A stretch of 64,000 nt of DNA. It comes from Maylandia zebra (taxonomy: Eukaryota; Chordata; Actinopteri; Cichliformes; Cichlidae). Position 1 is the first letter of the stretch; each line of letters starts with the position of its first letter. Both the position numbers and the translations under genes were made by a program. The notes beneath the pieces are model-generated. The model did no database searches and was not told where the DNA came from. It saw only the letters and a list, made by a program, of their open reading frames with translations. The stretch lies in assembly GCF_041146795.1 (NCBI RefSeq), contig NC_135176.1, positions 15,741,286 through 15,805,285 on the forward strand, given 5' to 3'. Of the stretch, positions 38,775-50,701 are shown in pieces.

Positions 38775-40310
38775 GAGGGTGTCACAGTTAGCGGAGAAGC
38801 CGACTGTGTGGAGAGAGGAGGTGGACCCAATTGCAGACACACGAAAACTAAACTTGATCTTAAATAAGGGTTATTTTTTACTGGAAAGGACTTTATAATA
38901 AAGTAGGATTGAATTGGATTGGATTGAAACTGTGAGTCGTTTATTGTAGGCTGGTAAAACAGTACAAAAACAAAAGGCAGAGACAAAACGAAACAATAGA
39001 CTAAACTGGGAGAACGAAGTCTAAACATAAAAAACTCTGGAACGTGAACATAGAAACCTGACGTTTGGCATCAATTCATAGACCTTGAAAGATGGAATCA
39101 CACAGCAGGATGAACAGACAAGGAATGAATGAAAACACACAGACTAAATATACACAGGAGGTGATATGGGGAAGTGGAAACACATGAGAAAACAGCTGAT
39201 TAGAATGAACATAATGACACCACAGGGGAAGTGAAACTAAACACACTAAACATGGAACACCAGACCTCTTCAAAATAAAACAGGAAACATGATGAGACGC
39301 AGACATGACAACACAAACTTGACAACATAGGACACGCAGACATGAAACATATAACAGATTGTCTGTGAAGGGCCTTGTAGTCTAAGGAGGTTGGAAAGAA
39401 AAGCGTCTGGACTTCTTTAAGATTCCTTGAAGACGTTTCACCTCTCATCTGAGAAGCTTCTTCAGTTCTAAGAGCAACTGGTGGAGAATCCCAGATTTAA
39501 GCCCTATGGGAGTGTCCCCAAGAGGGTCATGGACCCCCTATTGATCCTCTACCTAATCACATGAGCCAAGGTGTGAAAATGGGTGTGGGTCACAATCAGC
39601 CAAGGTTTCAGGTGAACCGATTGTGAAACTTAGCCTCACCTTACCATGTGATTTCCTGAGGTCAAATGGCCCAGGATGTGAGTGGGCGTTAAGGCGTCTG
39701 GGAAGGGATCTCAAAACTGGATTATAGATGACAGACAGTTGGTGTCGTAAACCACCGCCTGTGTTCAAAGATGGCCGTTCACAGTGAACATAGATGGCTT
39801 CTTTCACTCCTCTTTCAAACCATCTGTCCTCTCTGTTCAATATGTGAACAATGGCATTGTCGAAAGAGTGACCTTTGCCCTTTAGATGCATGTCAAGGTG
39901 GCTCTTCTATATATGACAGATTAAGACATGCAGACTTAACATGGCGAACCAACGAGGAACATGCACACTATAAATACATACAGAGGGAAAAGGGGACTGG
40001 GGAGGAGCCACTGACACAACTAAGCACAAACAGAGCATGATGGCTAGGGGGAAACACACGTGACAGAAGTAATGGGTCACAAAGGGAAAACATGTAAACA
40101 AGTAGGAGACAGGATGAAGGGTGAGGGAGACCTAAACACTGGGGTCGAAGACACAAGGGGAATCTAATAAACACTGAACTAAAATGGCAACCTAGGCAAA
40201 ATAGAATGAGCTGAAGATAACTACATGATCTTAAACATAAACCATAAACATCAAAATATAAGAAAACTCAAAACACTGGGTCAGACGGCCCTCGCAGGGC
40301 CCAGTGGACA
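38775..40310 (-). mobile_element. Retroelement (minus strand), split by a Penelope insertion
   Basis: The right-to-left element ends near 38775 with, reversed, 'caattgggtccacctcctc' and a closing 'actgtgacac', the same kind of tail as at 10.2 kb. Its other part resumes after the Penelope insertion at 39923 and runs to about 40310 ('gacggccctcgcagggccc'). It has no surviving frame. The class (Rex1-like LINE or derived SINE) is from recall. Confidence 0.5.
39361..39915 (-). mobile_element. Penelope-like element 3' end (GIY-YIG endonuclease C-terminus)
   Basis: The minus strand encodes HLKGKGHSFDNAIVHILNRE followed by a DRWFERGVKEAI block and then ERPSLNTGGGLRHQLS, the highly characteristic end of the GIY-YIG endonuclease domain of fish Penelope-like retroelements. 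Its terminal sequence (reversed: ...ggcccttcacagac) is also typical. A 7-bp ACAGATT flanks both sides (39354-39360 and 39916-39922) and probably is the target duplication. It lies inside an older minus-strand retroelement. It is 5'-truncated, lacking the reverse transcriptase. Confidence 0.85.
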
Positions 40311-42285
40311 AAAACAGTACACAGAAATATGGATGACAGCTGGGCCTGTCTCCCTTCTGCTATTAGATTGCTATTTTCAAATGCTATTTGTCATAATTTT
40401 CTTATAACTGCCAGAAGCAGACATCCCGGTTCTACTTTCAAGGGTGATTAGGCTCTCAAAGGAAGACTCCAAAGCTTGTAAGTAGTTTGAAGAAACCCCT
40501 AAAATTGTGGCACATGACATCTTAACTAACTCCTTTCAGTCATAAAGCCCTAAGTGTTTCACTCATACTAATGGGCAGTATATGGGGACTGGCAGGACAC
40601 ATGACACCCCCTCGCTGTAATTTCTCTCCACAGTTACCTAGACCATGGGCTTGACTGGCCACTGCACTGACTTTGCACCAAGATGCTGGAGGGGCAAAGT
40701 CTGTTTAATATCCCATCTGACTGATTTGGACATTTTAAAAAAATTCCCGGCCATCGTTTGAATGTGAAAGATGATTGAAAGATGCTCAGAGGCTGTACTG
40801 AGGCTGTACTGAGGCCTCAGTGAGATCAGTAAAAAAGGTCAAATTTGCAGTGCAAGTTTGAGTTAATTTTTAAAAAATGTTATGTCAAATATTAAATTCA
40901 AATACATCATTTTTTCAGTATGATCACTGATGCATGCTGGTCACCTCATAACCAGCACAGTAAGTAAATTAATTCAGAAAGATGACATCATCATGACACT
41001 CGGGGTCGATCTGACCCCAGAGCCCTGCCCTTTAAATGATCGATTTGATGACATCTAGCAAAGAACCAAGAGGGATGTCCTGTCCTCTGTATAGTGTTTT
41101 TTTTAAGTACATGTTTTTATGGACGGCACTTTAAGATGTCATTAGGACATTTTTTAAAAAACATCAGCATGTAGCATTTTTAAATTGGGAACTGTGGCCC
41201 AAGTCCAGCAAGATCGTTCCACAAATCAAATTTAATCTAACCTGATAAAGGCAGCTAATCCTCTCAGTGATTTTCTTCTGTGTTCCCATTTGTTTTACAC
41301 TGCTCTATCAGAATTCAAGGCTCTGTGAGTTAGCAACGCTACACGCATGGCCTATAATAACTGCCACACATGCTGGCCCGTATTGGAATAATTGCCTAAT
41401 ACAGACAAACAGCTGTATAAAGTCGGTGTGATAATGTATAATTTACAATGTCTGAGTGAATCCAGTTCAGTGTTTCTCAGAACTGACACATGACGACGTG
41501 ACTAAGCATGACCGCTCTGATCACGCGTCAAGTCTGTGCAGAGGATGCAGCTTATGAAAAAAAGGAAGCTTCCATGAAGTCCTCTTCTCCCACCTTGTTG
41601 CCAAGCGGCGGACAAAAAGAGAATTGTTGGGATGTGGCTATTTACATTCCCTCATTCATGTTTCTGTGACATACTACACAATCGCGATTTACATTTTTTT
41701 TTCCAGCACAAAGGGATAATTGTGTGTCAAGCTTTAGATCACATTACGTCCTTATAGTAATCATTTATATGTTGCCTGGTGGGTGTGCTATAATTAAAAT
41801 GCTATTTGAATCTTTCAAAAGGCTCCAACTCTCACAGGCACAAAATTTGGTATACATCCAGCTCCTGGCACGGAAGAGTCTGACAGCACAACAATTCATC
41901 AGCAATGGCCCCAAGAAGCCCATGCATTCACAGAAGCAGAAATGTGAGGAAAAATGTCAGCCACTGTGATATAAATATTGAGTAGCCTTCAAAATCTGAT
42001 TAAATAACGCTCCTGGAATTTCTATAACAGTCGGACTTTGATCCCACCTTTAACTTAAGATGTCAGCATGGTATTAGCTAAACAGAATTCACGATATGTA
42101 TGTATGTGAGGTGCAGGGCTTAAACTCTATAGTGTTTTAATGACCAAATCCCCTTTACAACCACTGATATTAAGCTGCTAACAGGACATGGTTTGTGTTT
42201 TCTTCTTGGGCCAATTAAATATTTCTATGCCTTATTTTGATGTATTTTTCTTCTCCCGTTGCTCATACTCATGCTGGGGCTGTAC
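40311..42285. other. Intergenic, no gene seen
   Basis: Non-coding AT-rich sequence. No transposon ends or exons supported. Confidence 0.55.
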
Positions 42286-42288
42286 TTA

Positions 42289-43092
42289 CAGTGAGGTCCA
42301 TAATTTGTTAAACAAACACACAGTTGTTTTGTAGTTTTGCCTCTGTACACACCACCAGAAATCAAAAGATCAATGAGTGACTGAAGTGCCGACTTTCAGC
42401 TTTAATTCAAGGGGTTTTAATTAACTGTTTAAGAATTACAACAATGCCGGCTCTTTTAGGTATCTAATCTTGCCAAAGTGTTCTTGAGTGTAACCAGTGG
42501 TTTGCACCATGTTGTAAAACCATCTGTATTTCTATTCACCGAGATTTCCCTGGATTGTAGAGCTGAAAAAGGACATCAACAAAGGTAATAATTCTATCAC
42601 TGTGCACTTTAGTTGTTTTCTGTGTTTTTTAGGGTATTTTGGTGTTGCTGAGCTAGCCACTGCATTCCTTCATTTTTAAAAATGTTGTCGATTGTTTAGT
42701 CAGCCGTGCCTTAAGTTTGCTTTTGTCTGTCTAATGTGTTTATTTCATTTTATTTAGTCTAATGATGGCCTCCCTCACTTGCACAGACATCTCTTCGGGT
42801 CTCATATTTAAAACTACACTTAAAAAAAAGGCTCTAAAACTCAATTTCAACACTGTGAATCAACTCCATATATTATGTCTGCTTCATTTGACATTAAATA
42901 AGGAGGGACCAGACCTAATTATCCAATTAATTCTGAGCCTCTGAAAATGGGGCACTATGTATGAAATTGGCTGCAAATCCAAAAACATCTCATGCAAAAA
43001 CTTTGTTAAACGCCTTGAATTAAAGCTGAAATTCTGCACTTCCATCACATCTTGATTATCCGATTTAAGAGCCACTGTGGTTGTAGAGAGGC
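42289..43092. mobile_element. Tc1/mariner-type palindromic element, right end eroded
   Basis: The left end, after TA, is cagtgaggtccataattt. The arm from 'gcctctgtacacaccacc' to 'cagctttaattcaagggg' (about 42340-42415) is repeated inverted at about 43008-43092, giving long imperfect inverted repeats. The outermost bases of the right arm are missing. This long-arm structure matches a common fish Tc1-type family. The central part has no intact transposase. Confidence 0.75.
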
Positions 43093-43261
43093 TGAATTAT
43101 AAAGCTATAAACATTTCATTAGCCATCAAACTGTGGCCCTAATTATAAAAAACAAATTAAGGATTTTAGCTGATTATATTCCGCTTTAACTAAGTTAAAA
43201 GGCACAAAAGCTGCAGGTTGTACCAGCATTCCCATTGAACATCTATTTCACCTTTCTCAAT

Positions 43262-43787
43262 ATGACTTCACGGTCTTCTTTGGCTCTCGGAGGAGGCGGA
43301 CGCATCTTTCCCACCCTCCCTCCCTTATCTTCCCTGCTCCTGCTTCTATGTGTTTGTCTAGTCTTGTCTAACTCTAACCCTCAAAGAGTTTCTCAGTCTT
43401 GTTCTCTAAAACCTAAAGATTTGATCAACTGGTCCCGTAACGGAATTGACACCCTGCTGGGCTTGGGAGAGCCCGATTGTCCTGCAGAGACGTTTGCTGC
43501 CAGGTACTCGATGGTCGGTTGCGTCGTGTGTCTGGCGACACTCTCGATGCAGGACATTGAACGACATCTACCAATCTGGAACCACGATAACAGAGTTCGG
43601 GCTGATTGGAGCTGGCTTGGACCTTATCGAAGAACAAGAAGCGGCTACAGCTGTTCAAAATCCTATAAGGCTGGCTGACATGATAGACAATTGGCAGGGC
43701 TGTGAGTACTCAGACTGTGTTTTGAACGAAGTATGGAAAAGATCTTGGAGAAGAACAACGGGAATTGAGATAATTGGTGACCAGTGA
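43262..43787 (+). pseudogene. Unassigned secreted-looking ORF, frame-shifted
   Basis: I do not recognise this. The first frame opens at 43262 with a hydrophobic signal-like segment (SLLLLLCVCLVLSNS) followed by SLKPKDLINWSRNGID and a Cys-containing stretch. It then becomes implausible, while the -1 frame continues a sensible peptide (TLNDIYQSGTTITEFGLIGA, later QNPIRLADMIDNWQGCEYSD) to the stop at 43787. The two halves join if one base was lost or gained at about 43500-43560. Downstream (to about 44460) is non-coding with a (CA)n and a final 'gacaaataaaggctatctc' that resembles a poly(A)-signal tail. It could be a decayed retroposed gene or an ORF of a repeat family. Confidence 0.4.
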
Positions 43788-44049
43788 TGGACATTAGACC
43801 AACTGTAAAAATTGGATGCAGTTGTTCCACTAAACCCAAACATTCACCATCTTCACTCATGCGGCCCCCCTGGCGCCAGCTGAAGGCCTGCCAAGGTTGA
43901 AGCTGACTGGAACAACAAATTCTTCCCATGATAACAGGACTGTTATCAGAACTCTTTGTACCTCCTTCAAGGCCACCTTGGTCCGCTGGAGACTGTTGAC
44001 CTTTGCTTAACCGGGCGTGGTGACACTTTCTCTCAGCTGAACACGGGAT

Positions 44050-44075
44050 ACACACACACACACACACACACACAC
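44050..44075. repeat. Short (CA)n tract
   Basis: About 26 bases of CA repeat. Confidence 0.95.
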
Positions 44076-44460
44076 GCACTAAACATGTACACAGATACTG
44101 ATACGCCCTCACTCCCCCGAATCCAACGCTTCCTCCCATGCTTACCTTCCATCCGATGTGGACACTGGATCAGCTGGAGGCGCAATCGAAGACTGCAGCG
44201 GTCCCAGATCAGCTGTACACACTAGAATACTCTCCCATGCGGCTTGTCTGTGTTTTATTGTGTTATGGTGTGTTGATATCTGTGCATTCCTGTATTATCC
44301 TTTTGTGTTACACATTTCGATGTTTTTTTTTTCCCTTGCTACCTAGCCTGACCTGTGTCCCCAATGTGATGTTTGTGCATTGTATGTACGGTCGGCAAGG
44401 TCTGTCATCTCAGTTGTGGGCAACAGCAACTGACAAATAAAGGCTATCTCATCTCTCATC

Positions 44461-45744
44461 ATCGTCACATTCGAACATGGGATGATGTGAAATTGCTGGA
44501 GGTCTGTGAGCTGCCTCATGTTGCTTTTTAAACTCCTATTAAGCTGCTGATTTCCACAACTCTTTTGAAACTGAGAAATGCCGCTAATTAGAGTTTATCC
44601 TGTTACATGACACCTTTGTCGCTGCGTTTGTAACTGTGAATGGCTGCAGAGTTTGAGAGAACAAAGGCCTAATGGGATGCCTCTTCTGACCTGGTGAGGT
44701 CTGCAGCCTTTTATATTTGACGGGTTGTTACTGAAAACCTGCGCAGCAGCACGAGGGAAATATGGGATGGTGACTCAATCAGGGCATTGCTGCAGAAATG
44801 GTACATTTAATGCGTTACCATTAAGCACCTTCTAACAGAACTATAATTATGGGGTGTGTGTGTGTTTTTTTTTAAATGTATTGGTTACCACCACACTCAC
44901 GGATCTGATCATCAACCTGTTGCATTAAATGGTCTCTAGCTGAACATTTACATCACGGAGCTCTAAACATCTTGAGCTTAAAATTCAATAAGCAGGCCTT
45001 TTAGGTCCTGAGGATCCAAACACTGCAATAAAAAGCAGAAGAAAAACAAAAAAATATATAAACTTACTGCTATCATAAATTAGCTTAAAATGCTGTGAAT
45101 ACAAATCAACATGCACAATAAATTTTCATGACTTTCATTTGTGTTTGACAGAATTATTTCCAAGTAGGCAAGCTGCCGATAAATAAGTAAAGGTAGGCAG
45201 ATATTCAGGAAAGCTGCTCAAAGGGTTAACACACTCCTGACCTGAATGCTTTTTCCAAATTAAATCTGAATCTTGTCACTGTGACCCCCTTTTATTTTGT
45301 TGATTCATCTGTTACTACCTACGCTGAACACAATATGGCCCATCAACAATGCTTTCACCAGCCATTAGGACAACAAAGGCAGAGCTGCCAGTGCCTCTCC
45401 CGTGAAACGGCATCCTTTGTTTATGATCTTTGCAACCCTAGTCTTTTTTTTTTTTTGCTCACTCCTTTCATCTTTTCTTCGCTTCTCTTTGTCCAGCTCT
45501 CTACACTCATTTGCCATCTTCTCCCAGTTTTTTTTCCTTCAATTATCCCCCCCTTTCCCCCAAATCCCCCCTAATGCTTCCTAACACCCAATCTTCCTCT
45601 CCTTTTCTTCTTTACCCTCTCTCCATTTCTTGTTTTGTATGCAAGCCCCAAGGGAGAGAAATTGGTGAAAAGCACTCTCTCTGCACCACTGTCACAAAAG
45701 ACTGGTGAGTCATCTCCACTTATGTTCCTGTCTCCCTCCTCCCA

Positions 45745-45747
<3 letters not shown>
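44461..45747. other. Intergenic, no gene seen
   Basis: Non-coding; pyrimidine-rich tract at 45440-45630. Nothing else supported. Confidence 0.55.
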
Positions 45748-45748
<1 letters not shown>

Positions 45749-45794
<46 letters not shown>

Positions 45795-45910
45795 AAATAC
45801 ACTCACATTACCTGCCGTGCATTTACAGGAAGACGCGCACAGGCACACACACATAAGTGAGAGTGCTGGCATACAAGAAGCAAAATTGAGAGATACAAGT
45901 ATGCATACAG

Positions 45911-45965
<55 letters not shown>
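45749..45965. repeat. Two (CA)n microsatellites
   Basis: CA repeats at 45749-45792 and 45912-45965, separated by about 120 bases of CA-rich sequence. Confidence 0.96.
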
Positions 45966-45966
<1 letters not shown>

Positions 45967-46486
45967 TCCACAGCTTTACAAAAAGGCCTGAAATTAAAAC
46001 CCAAGTCACATAGTGTAGTTAATAAGGGTGGTTGAAAATGGCTTTCACCCATGTGTGCTGCTTTTTATACCTTACCGGATTACTTTGAATTTCTAAAAGG
46101 AGAATTCATGTCAAATGAAGACGCCAGCCCACAGAATCTGAAAGCTAAAAAGACAGAGGCTCATGCAAGAGATACTCCAGGACCGGGGGACACAAAATTA
46201 AATATGGATAAAAATGGATAAAATTGAAGGCAAACATGTGTAGGAGAAATTCCAAGATTTAGTATAATGTGGTTTTGGTCTACCTGTGGTTTATGAACCA
46301 CAGATGAAATTCTCTTCCTCCATCTGCTGGTGGACTGAGTGCTTTACAATGCAGTCATGGTGCTGCTGTGTGAAAATACTCTATTACCAGAATGAATCCT
46401 TCTTAATTACTCATGAATGACCAGAGTGGCTGCTTTCAAATGGCATGGGAAAATGTTTCTGTCTGAAATGTGATATTATAGAAGTA

Positions 46487-47770
46487 CAGTACTGTGCAAA
46501 ATTCTTGAGCCACACTTCAGTTTTCTTTATATTTTGCTAGGAAAATAGGAAATAGGTACGACAGTTTGTAGAAAACACCGTTTGTACAATTCTAATGAGC
46601 TTTAACGCCAGTATTTGGCATGACCACCTTTATTCTTCAACGCAACCTGAACTCTCTTTTAATTTAAGGAATAGTACTCCAAGGCTTCTTGAGGATATTC
46701 ACAGATCTTCTTTGGATGTTGCTTGTCTTTTTCTCTATTAAGATGATCCCACACTGCTTAAATAATGATAAGGTCTTGGCTCTGGGGAGGCCAATCCTTG
46801 AGTTCGGCTGTATGCTTTTACTGCATTGGCAGTGTGTTTGGGATCACCGAAAAATGAATGGTGTTTCATGGTGGATCCGCATCTGACGAAACCAAAAATT
46901 CCGCCTTTGGATTCATCACTCAATAAGTCCTGTTACCACAGATTTTTGATCCAATTCTTGTGGAATTTGGTTTTATTCCTTAATAATGTCTTCTTGAAAG
47001 CCATCCTTCCACTGTGGCCATTTCTGATAAAGCTTCATTGAACAGTAGATGGATCAACTGAAGGGTCAGATGCATCTCTCAGATCCTCTGTCAGGTATGT
47101 CTCACAGAGGATCTGAATTTTTTAGCATTTCTTAAGCACATGTCTTCCAGATACTGTTCATCTGTAGACAGTATATTAGGCTGACCACCTATTTTGATTA
47201 GCCCTGCCACAGACTGGCGACCTGTCTAGAGTGTACCCTGCCTCCCGCCCTAAGACAACTGGGATAGGCTCCAGCCGCCCTCCGACAGTGACAAAGATAA
47301 GCAGAAGAGAATAGATGGATGGGGACTTTGTCCAGTTTCCTCAAAATTGTTTAGGATACACTGCACTCCATCCTGAGATGTGTCATGTTTTCAGCTAATA
47401 GCTCTTCTCTCACCTTGTGGGTGCAGATATACTATTTTATGTCTGTCAAACATATCTTTGACATTTTTCATAGATTCAAACAAATGTCTATATTTTTGCA
47501 ACAGGCATCCAGTGACAAAGTGCCTATAGATATTATTTAAAATTGGTTATATGCTAAATTGTCTGGTTCGTCCCTTGAGTTAAATTCCATTTTTATGCTT
47601 GAATGATTCATAGGTCAGTGTTCAGAGACAGGCAATGTCCAAGGGAAAGCTCTGAAATACTTTCAGAAAGCCTGGAGAACTATTGGTCAAGACCACTTTA
47701 AAAAGTCTGGCTCCTTGGAAATAAAATATATAAAAAATGAGCAGTTGCTTGAGACTTTTGCACAGTACTG
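46487..47770 (-). mobile_element. Tc1-like transposon, degenerate, with intact ends
   Basis: Left end CAGTACTGTGCAAAATTCTT and reversed right end CAGTACTGTGCAAAAGTCTC form inverted repeats, and both are bordered by TA (46485-46486 and 47771-47772). On the minus strand 46600-46800 reads as the C-terminal end of a Tc1 transposase with changes: a WPPQSQD-like block, then VWDHLNREK and VQVALKNKGGHAKY. Frame changes break it. About 1.28 kb total, including a short retroelement inserted at about 47195-47330. Confidence 0.88.
47195..47330 (+). mobile_element. Short retroelement 3' tail inside the Tc1 element
   Basis: Contains 'gactggcgacctgtc', 'gtaccctgcctcccgccc' and 'gggataggctccagc', ending in 'gatggatgg'. 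This is the 3' part of a widespread fish LINE/SINE whose other half, inverted, is at 22840-23035. It sits inside the Tc1 copy, so it inserted later. Confidence 0.75.
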
Positions 47771-47772
47771 TA

Positions 47773-48418
47773 TAACAGGCTATCATATGGAAGGAACCCA
47801 AGTGGATTACAAGTACCTTGCTCAGTAGAAAGTAAGGTAGGGAATGACCTGTTCATCTCCCAATGATGTTTCCCACTCACCTGCACCATCTTTCTACACG
47901 TTCACCAGGTCTCAGTCTAATTAGCCACACGCCAATCTGAAACCTGAATATGTGAATATTTAACCTGATATTTCATCAGCCGTCAACTGTCAAATCTGAG
48001 AAGCATAGTGAATAATTTATCAAAGCAGAAATCATACAGACGGACAAAGATCAAATAGCAGCTAATTTATTCATTGATAGTGACCTTATGTTTGAAAATA
48101 AACTTATTTTGTGTTGTTTACTCGTGGGGAATAGTGGAATTACAATATGATGATGATGTTGGGGCAAAGCCGACTCCAACACTCAGAGAATCACCTGATC
48201 ATGCTTTACAGAAACCTGCTTGTGAGCTATTCAGACACATCAAATATTGAAAGCCTGGAGTTTCCGTTTCACACACAGTGAGGGAGGGATGAGAGCAGTG
48301 AGAGAGCAGGCAGACAGAGCGGTGGAAGAGAGGGAAAAGCTAAAACAAATAAATAGACCAAGTGGGATTAAGAAGAAAAACCCAGCAGTCACCCTGGGAG
48401 GGTCACACGTGAGGTGGG
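47773..48418. other. Upstream flank of the xaf1-like gene
   Basis: Non-coding. The purine-rich segment 48280-48418 (gaggga and gagaga runs) probably includes the 5' UTR of the next gene. A 62-codon frame at 48247-48435 is in another reading frame and is not supported. Confidence 0.45.
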
Positions 48419-49883
48419 ATGGAGGGAGAGAATGAGGAAAAGGGCCAGAGCATCGAAAGGTAAGGCGAGGGGAGAATGAATGTTTACGACTAATCAGGTC
48501 GCTCTGACTGTAACAATAGAGGCTGATCCCTTGTAAGGCAGCTGGTGACTGATTGGCTGATAACCTTGTAGTCAGGCGGTTAGGAGGGCATGTTTTTTAA
48601 TTCTTCTGTCTCTCTTTCAAACTTCAGTGGGATAACTTTTACTCAGGCCGAAACAGTGACTCAGAGTTGTGGCAAGGACAGCGATGAGTCACAAAGCCTC
48701 CAGGAACCAGATGAGGAAGACCAGACTGATGGAGGACACTATGATGGAGATGGAGAGCCAAGCCAGGTCAGATGAGACAAAACCACATAAATGAAATATA
48801 ATATAAACAAAACCTCTATCGATCACAGTCAGTGCAACTCATATGAAACAGCAAATGAGCATTTAGCGTGTCATTTTGTTTGTGTGCTTGATAAAGGGTG
48901 CAGACGATCAGTGCAGCGGTGCAGAAGTGTTACCAGACAGCACCCTGGTAGCCACAGACACCCAGGACGATACTGGGTGCCTCCCATCGTCCTCCCTGCA
49001 GACAGAAGAAGAGTTGTCCCCCATTTCTGTGTTATCTCATCCCTCTAACACACAGAGTAGGTCACACTCACAGCTGACAGATGCATGGGGCCAGCAGGGT
49101 GCATTTATTGAAAGCACTTGCTTGTGTGAGACTATTTAAATGTAAATGGGTTAGAGCCAATGCTGCTTAAGTGCTTTTCTTTGCCATTTGTGTTTTTATA
49201 GATCACCCACCTGAACCCTGCTGGTACTGCTTGAGGTCTCTTGACTCGGAGTATCGCCCTGAAACTACAAAACAGGTTTTTAAATTCATGACAAAATATA
49301 TTTTCCATTAGAGGGAGTGTTGAGAAAATGCTTCATGCATTCCCCATTCATTTAGTTTTCTCTAATGTAACACACACATATAAAATAATAGAGGATTTGT
49401 TATTGCTGTGCATTTTTTTGTGTAATTTTTAAAGACTCGAATTAAATTTAAGCCTGAAGTCACTGTGCACAGCTCTTTTCTCTACTGTAATGCAGACCTC
49501 TGCTTTTCTTGAACAGCAGGACGACTCTGATTCGTCACCGCTGCCCTCTAGTGGTCAAAAAGTGAGCTACCAAACAGACCCTCGGCCACACTTTGGTGTA
49601 GCTTGGTCGTCCCACTCGCCGTGTCACCCACTGTGGGGAAGCGAGGGGCCCTGCAGGGGACAGAGAAACCAGGAAGTGCACTATCAGACACACACCTGTC
49701 CACACTGCCATCTGGACTTGCCCCCTGACACACTACGCTGGCATGAGGTTTGGCTAAGCTAAGCCCACGTAGACATAAATAGATCATCACTAAAGATACC
49801 GCAGTTTATGTCACTCTGCTTTCTTTCTGTCTGCACAGGCAAAGTGTCTGCTGTTTGAAGATCTGAGGAAGTCAAACAAATAG
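48419..49883 (+). CDS. Compact six-exon gene, acidic zinc-finger protein (xaf1-like candidate)
   Basis: My model joins 48419-48459, 48628-48766, 48897-49056, 49202-49275, 49496-49747 and 49839-49883. Every junction has GT-AG and phases agree throughout, giving 711 bases and 236 aa. The ATG has a G at -3 and +4, with an in-frame TGA shortly upstream. The N-terminal half is acidic and low-complexity (EPDEEDQTDGG near 48-58). A lone CWYC pair lies at 120-123. The C-terminus carries C206-X2-C209-X11-H221-X3-C225, THTCPHCHLDLPPDTLRWHE then AKC. That spacing and the leucine pattern equal the last finger of XAF1, the XIAP-binding pro-apoptotic factor, and XAF1 neighbours FBXO39 in human as this gene does here. 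The N-terminal TRAF-type fingers of XAF1 are absent, so it is either a shortened ortholog or an unrelated gene. Gene structure fairly sure; identity not. Confidence 0.7.
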
Positions 49884-50170
49884 ATGAAGAAAACGTTTCT
49901 TTTTTGTTATTAAAAATAGTGTCTGCTGTCTAAATTAGAATATTCTCAGGAAGCCTTTAGCGTGTTAGTGTTGTGCAGTATCTGCTTGTGCTATTAAATA
50001 TCTATCTATTTATTACACTTAAGCTTTGTCATCACTATTCCTCACTTATTATTATATTATTATTTTTACTCAATGTTGAACTTCTGTGACTTTAACTGAG
50101 CAAGGTGAAGTCATCCTCTTCCTTTTCCTGGTCTACATCCCTATGTTAAAAATGACCATGTGCACGTTAG
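49884..50170. other. 3' flank of the xaf1-like gene
   Basis: AT-rich; an ATTAAA at 49993-49998 could be the poly(A) signal. Nothing else. Confidence 0.4.
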
Positions 50171-50171
50171 C

Positions 50172-50700
50172 ATATGCTACTTCCGGTGCGGAAACTCCTG
50201 TGGGGAGCTTTGTTTCCGGTGTCCTATTCACGCCCTGTTTACGGTCCAAAACAAGTTAAGCAAATGAATGAATCAAGCGGCGATTTACATTTCTATAGAT
50301 GTCTTGGGCATTTACCCAATATATCTGTAAATGATGTTCATCGACTTGTCGATATTTTTTCCCTGTGCCTCAGAACAAAAGAGAAAAGGGATTCAAATGT
50401 TATATTTCTCAGCTGTCCCTCGTTTATCGCGGGTGTTATGTTGTAAAAATAACCAGCGATAGGTGAAATCAAGTAGCCAATTGTATTTTTTGACGGTGCA
50501 AAACGTTTGGTGGACATCGTGGACATACAGTACTGCACTTCAGAGTCACACTGCTAGCAATCGTCACGGAGGAGATCTTCTGCAGTGGCAGGACACAATG
50601 TGACGTAAAAAAACGTGCAAACTTGCACTAAAAAAATCTGTGAAACAGCGAGGTGAAAGGTGAACCACGTTATTAGCGAGGGACCACTGTAATTTTGAAG
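50172..50700 (+). other. Promoter-like start and exon-like frame broken by a MITE
   Basis: Two TTCCGG (ETS-type) motifs at about 50182 and 50215 precede an ATG at 50264 whose frame reads NESSGDLHFYRCLGHLPNIS and then NDVHRLVDIF. The pogo-like MITE begins at 50410 inside this frame. Directly after the MITE comes TTTTGAAG|gtaagt (donor near 50701). Without the MITE, this would look like a first coding exon with a donor. I do not recognise the family; the peptide recalls the start of fish transposase-related proteins. No second exon was found. Confidence 0.35.
50410..50689. mobile_element. Pogo/Tigger-like MITE, 280 bp
   Basis: The left end CAGCTGTCCCTCGTTTATCG and the reversed right end CAGTGGTCCCTCGCTAATAA are inverted repeats of the CAGTGGTCCCTCG type used by pogo-family elements. 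The right side is followed by TA; the left TA is lost. Too short to encode a transposase. Confidence 0.75.
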
Positions 50701-50701
50701 G

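Noticed and set aside
45571-46052. Cys/Val- and His/Thr-rich frames
   Set aside because: They are translations of CA/TG microsatellites.
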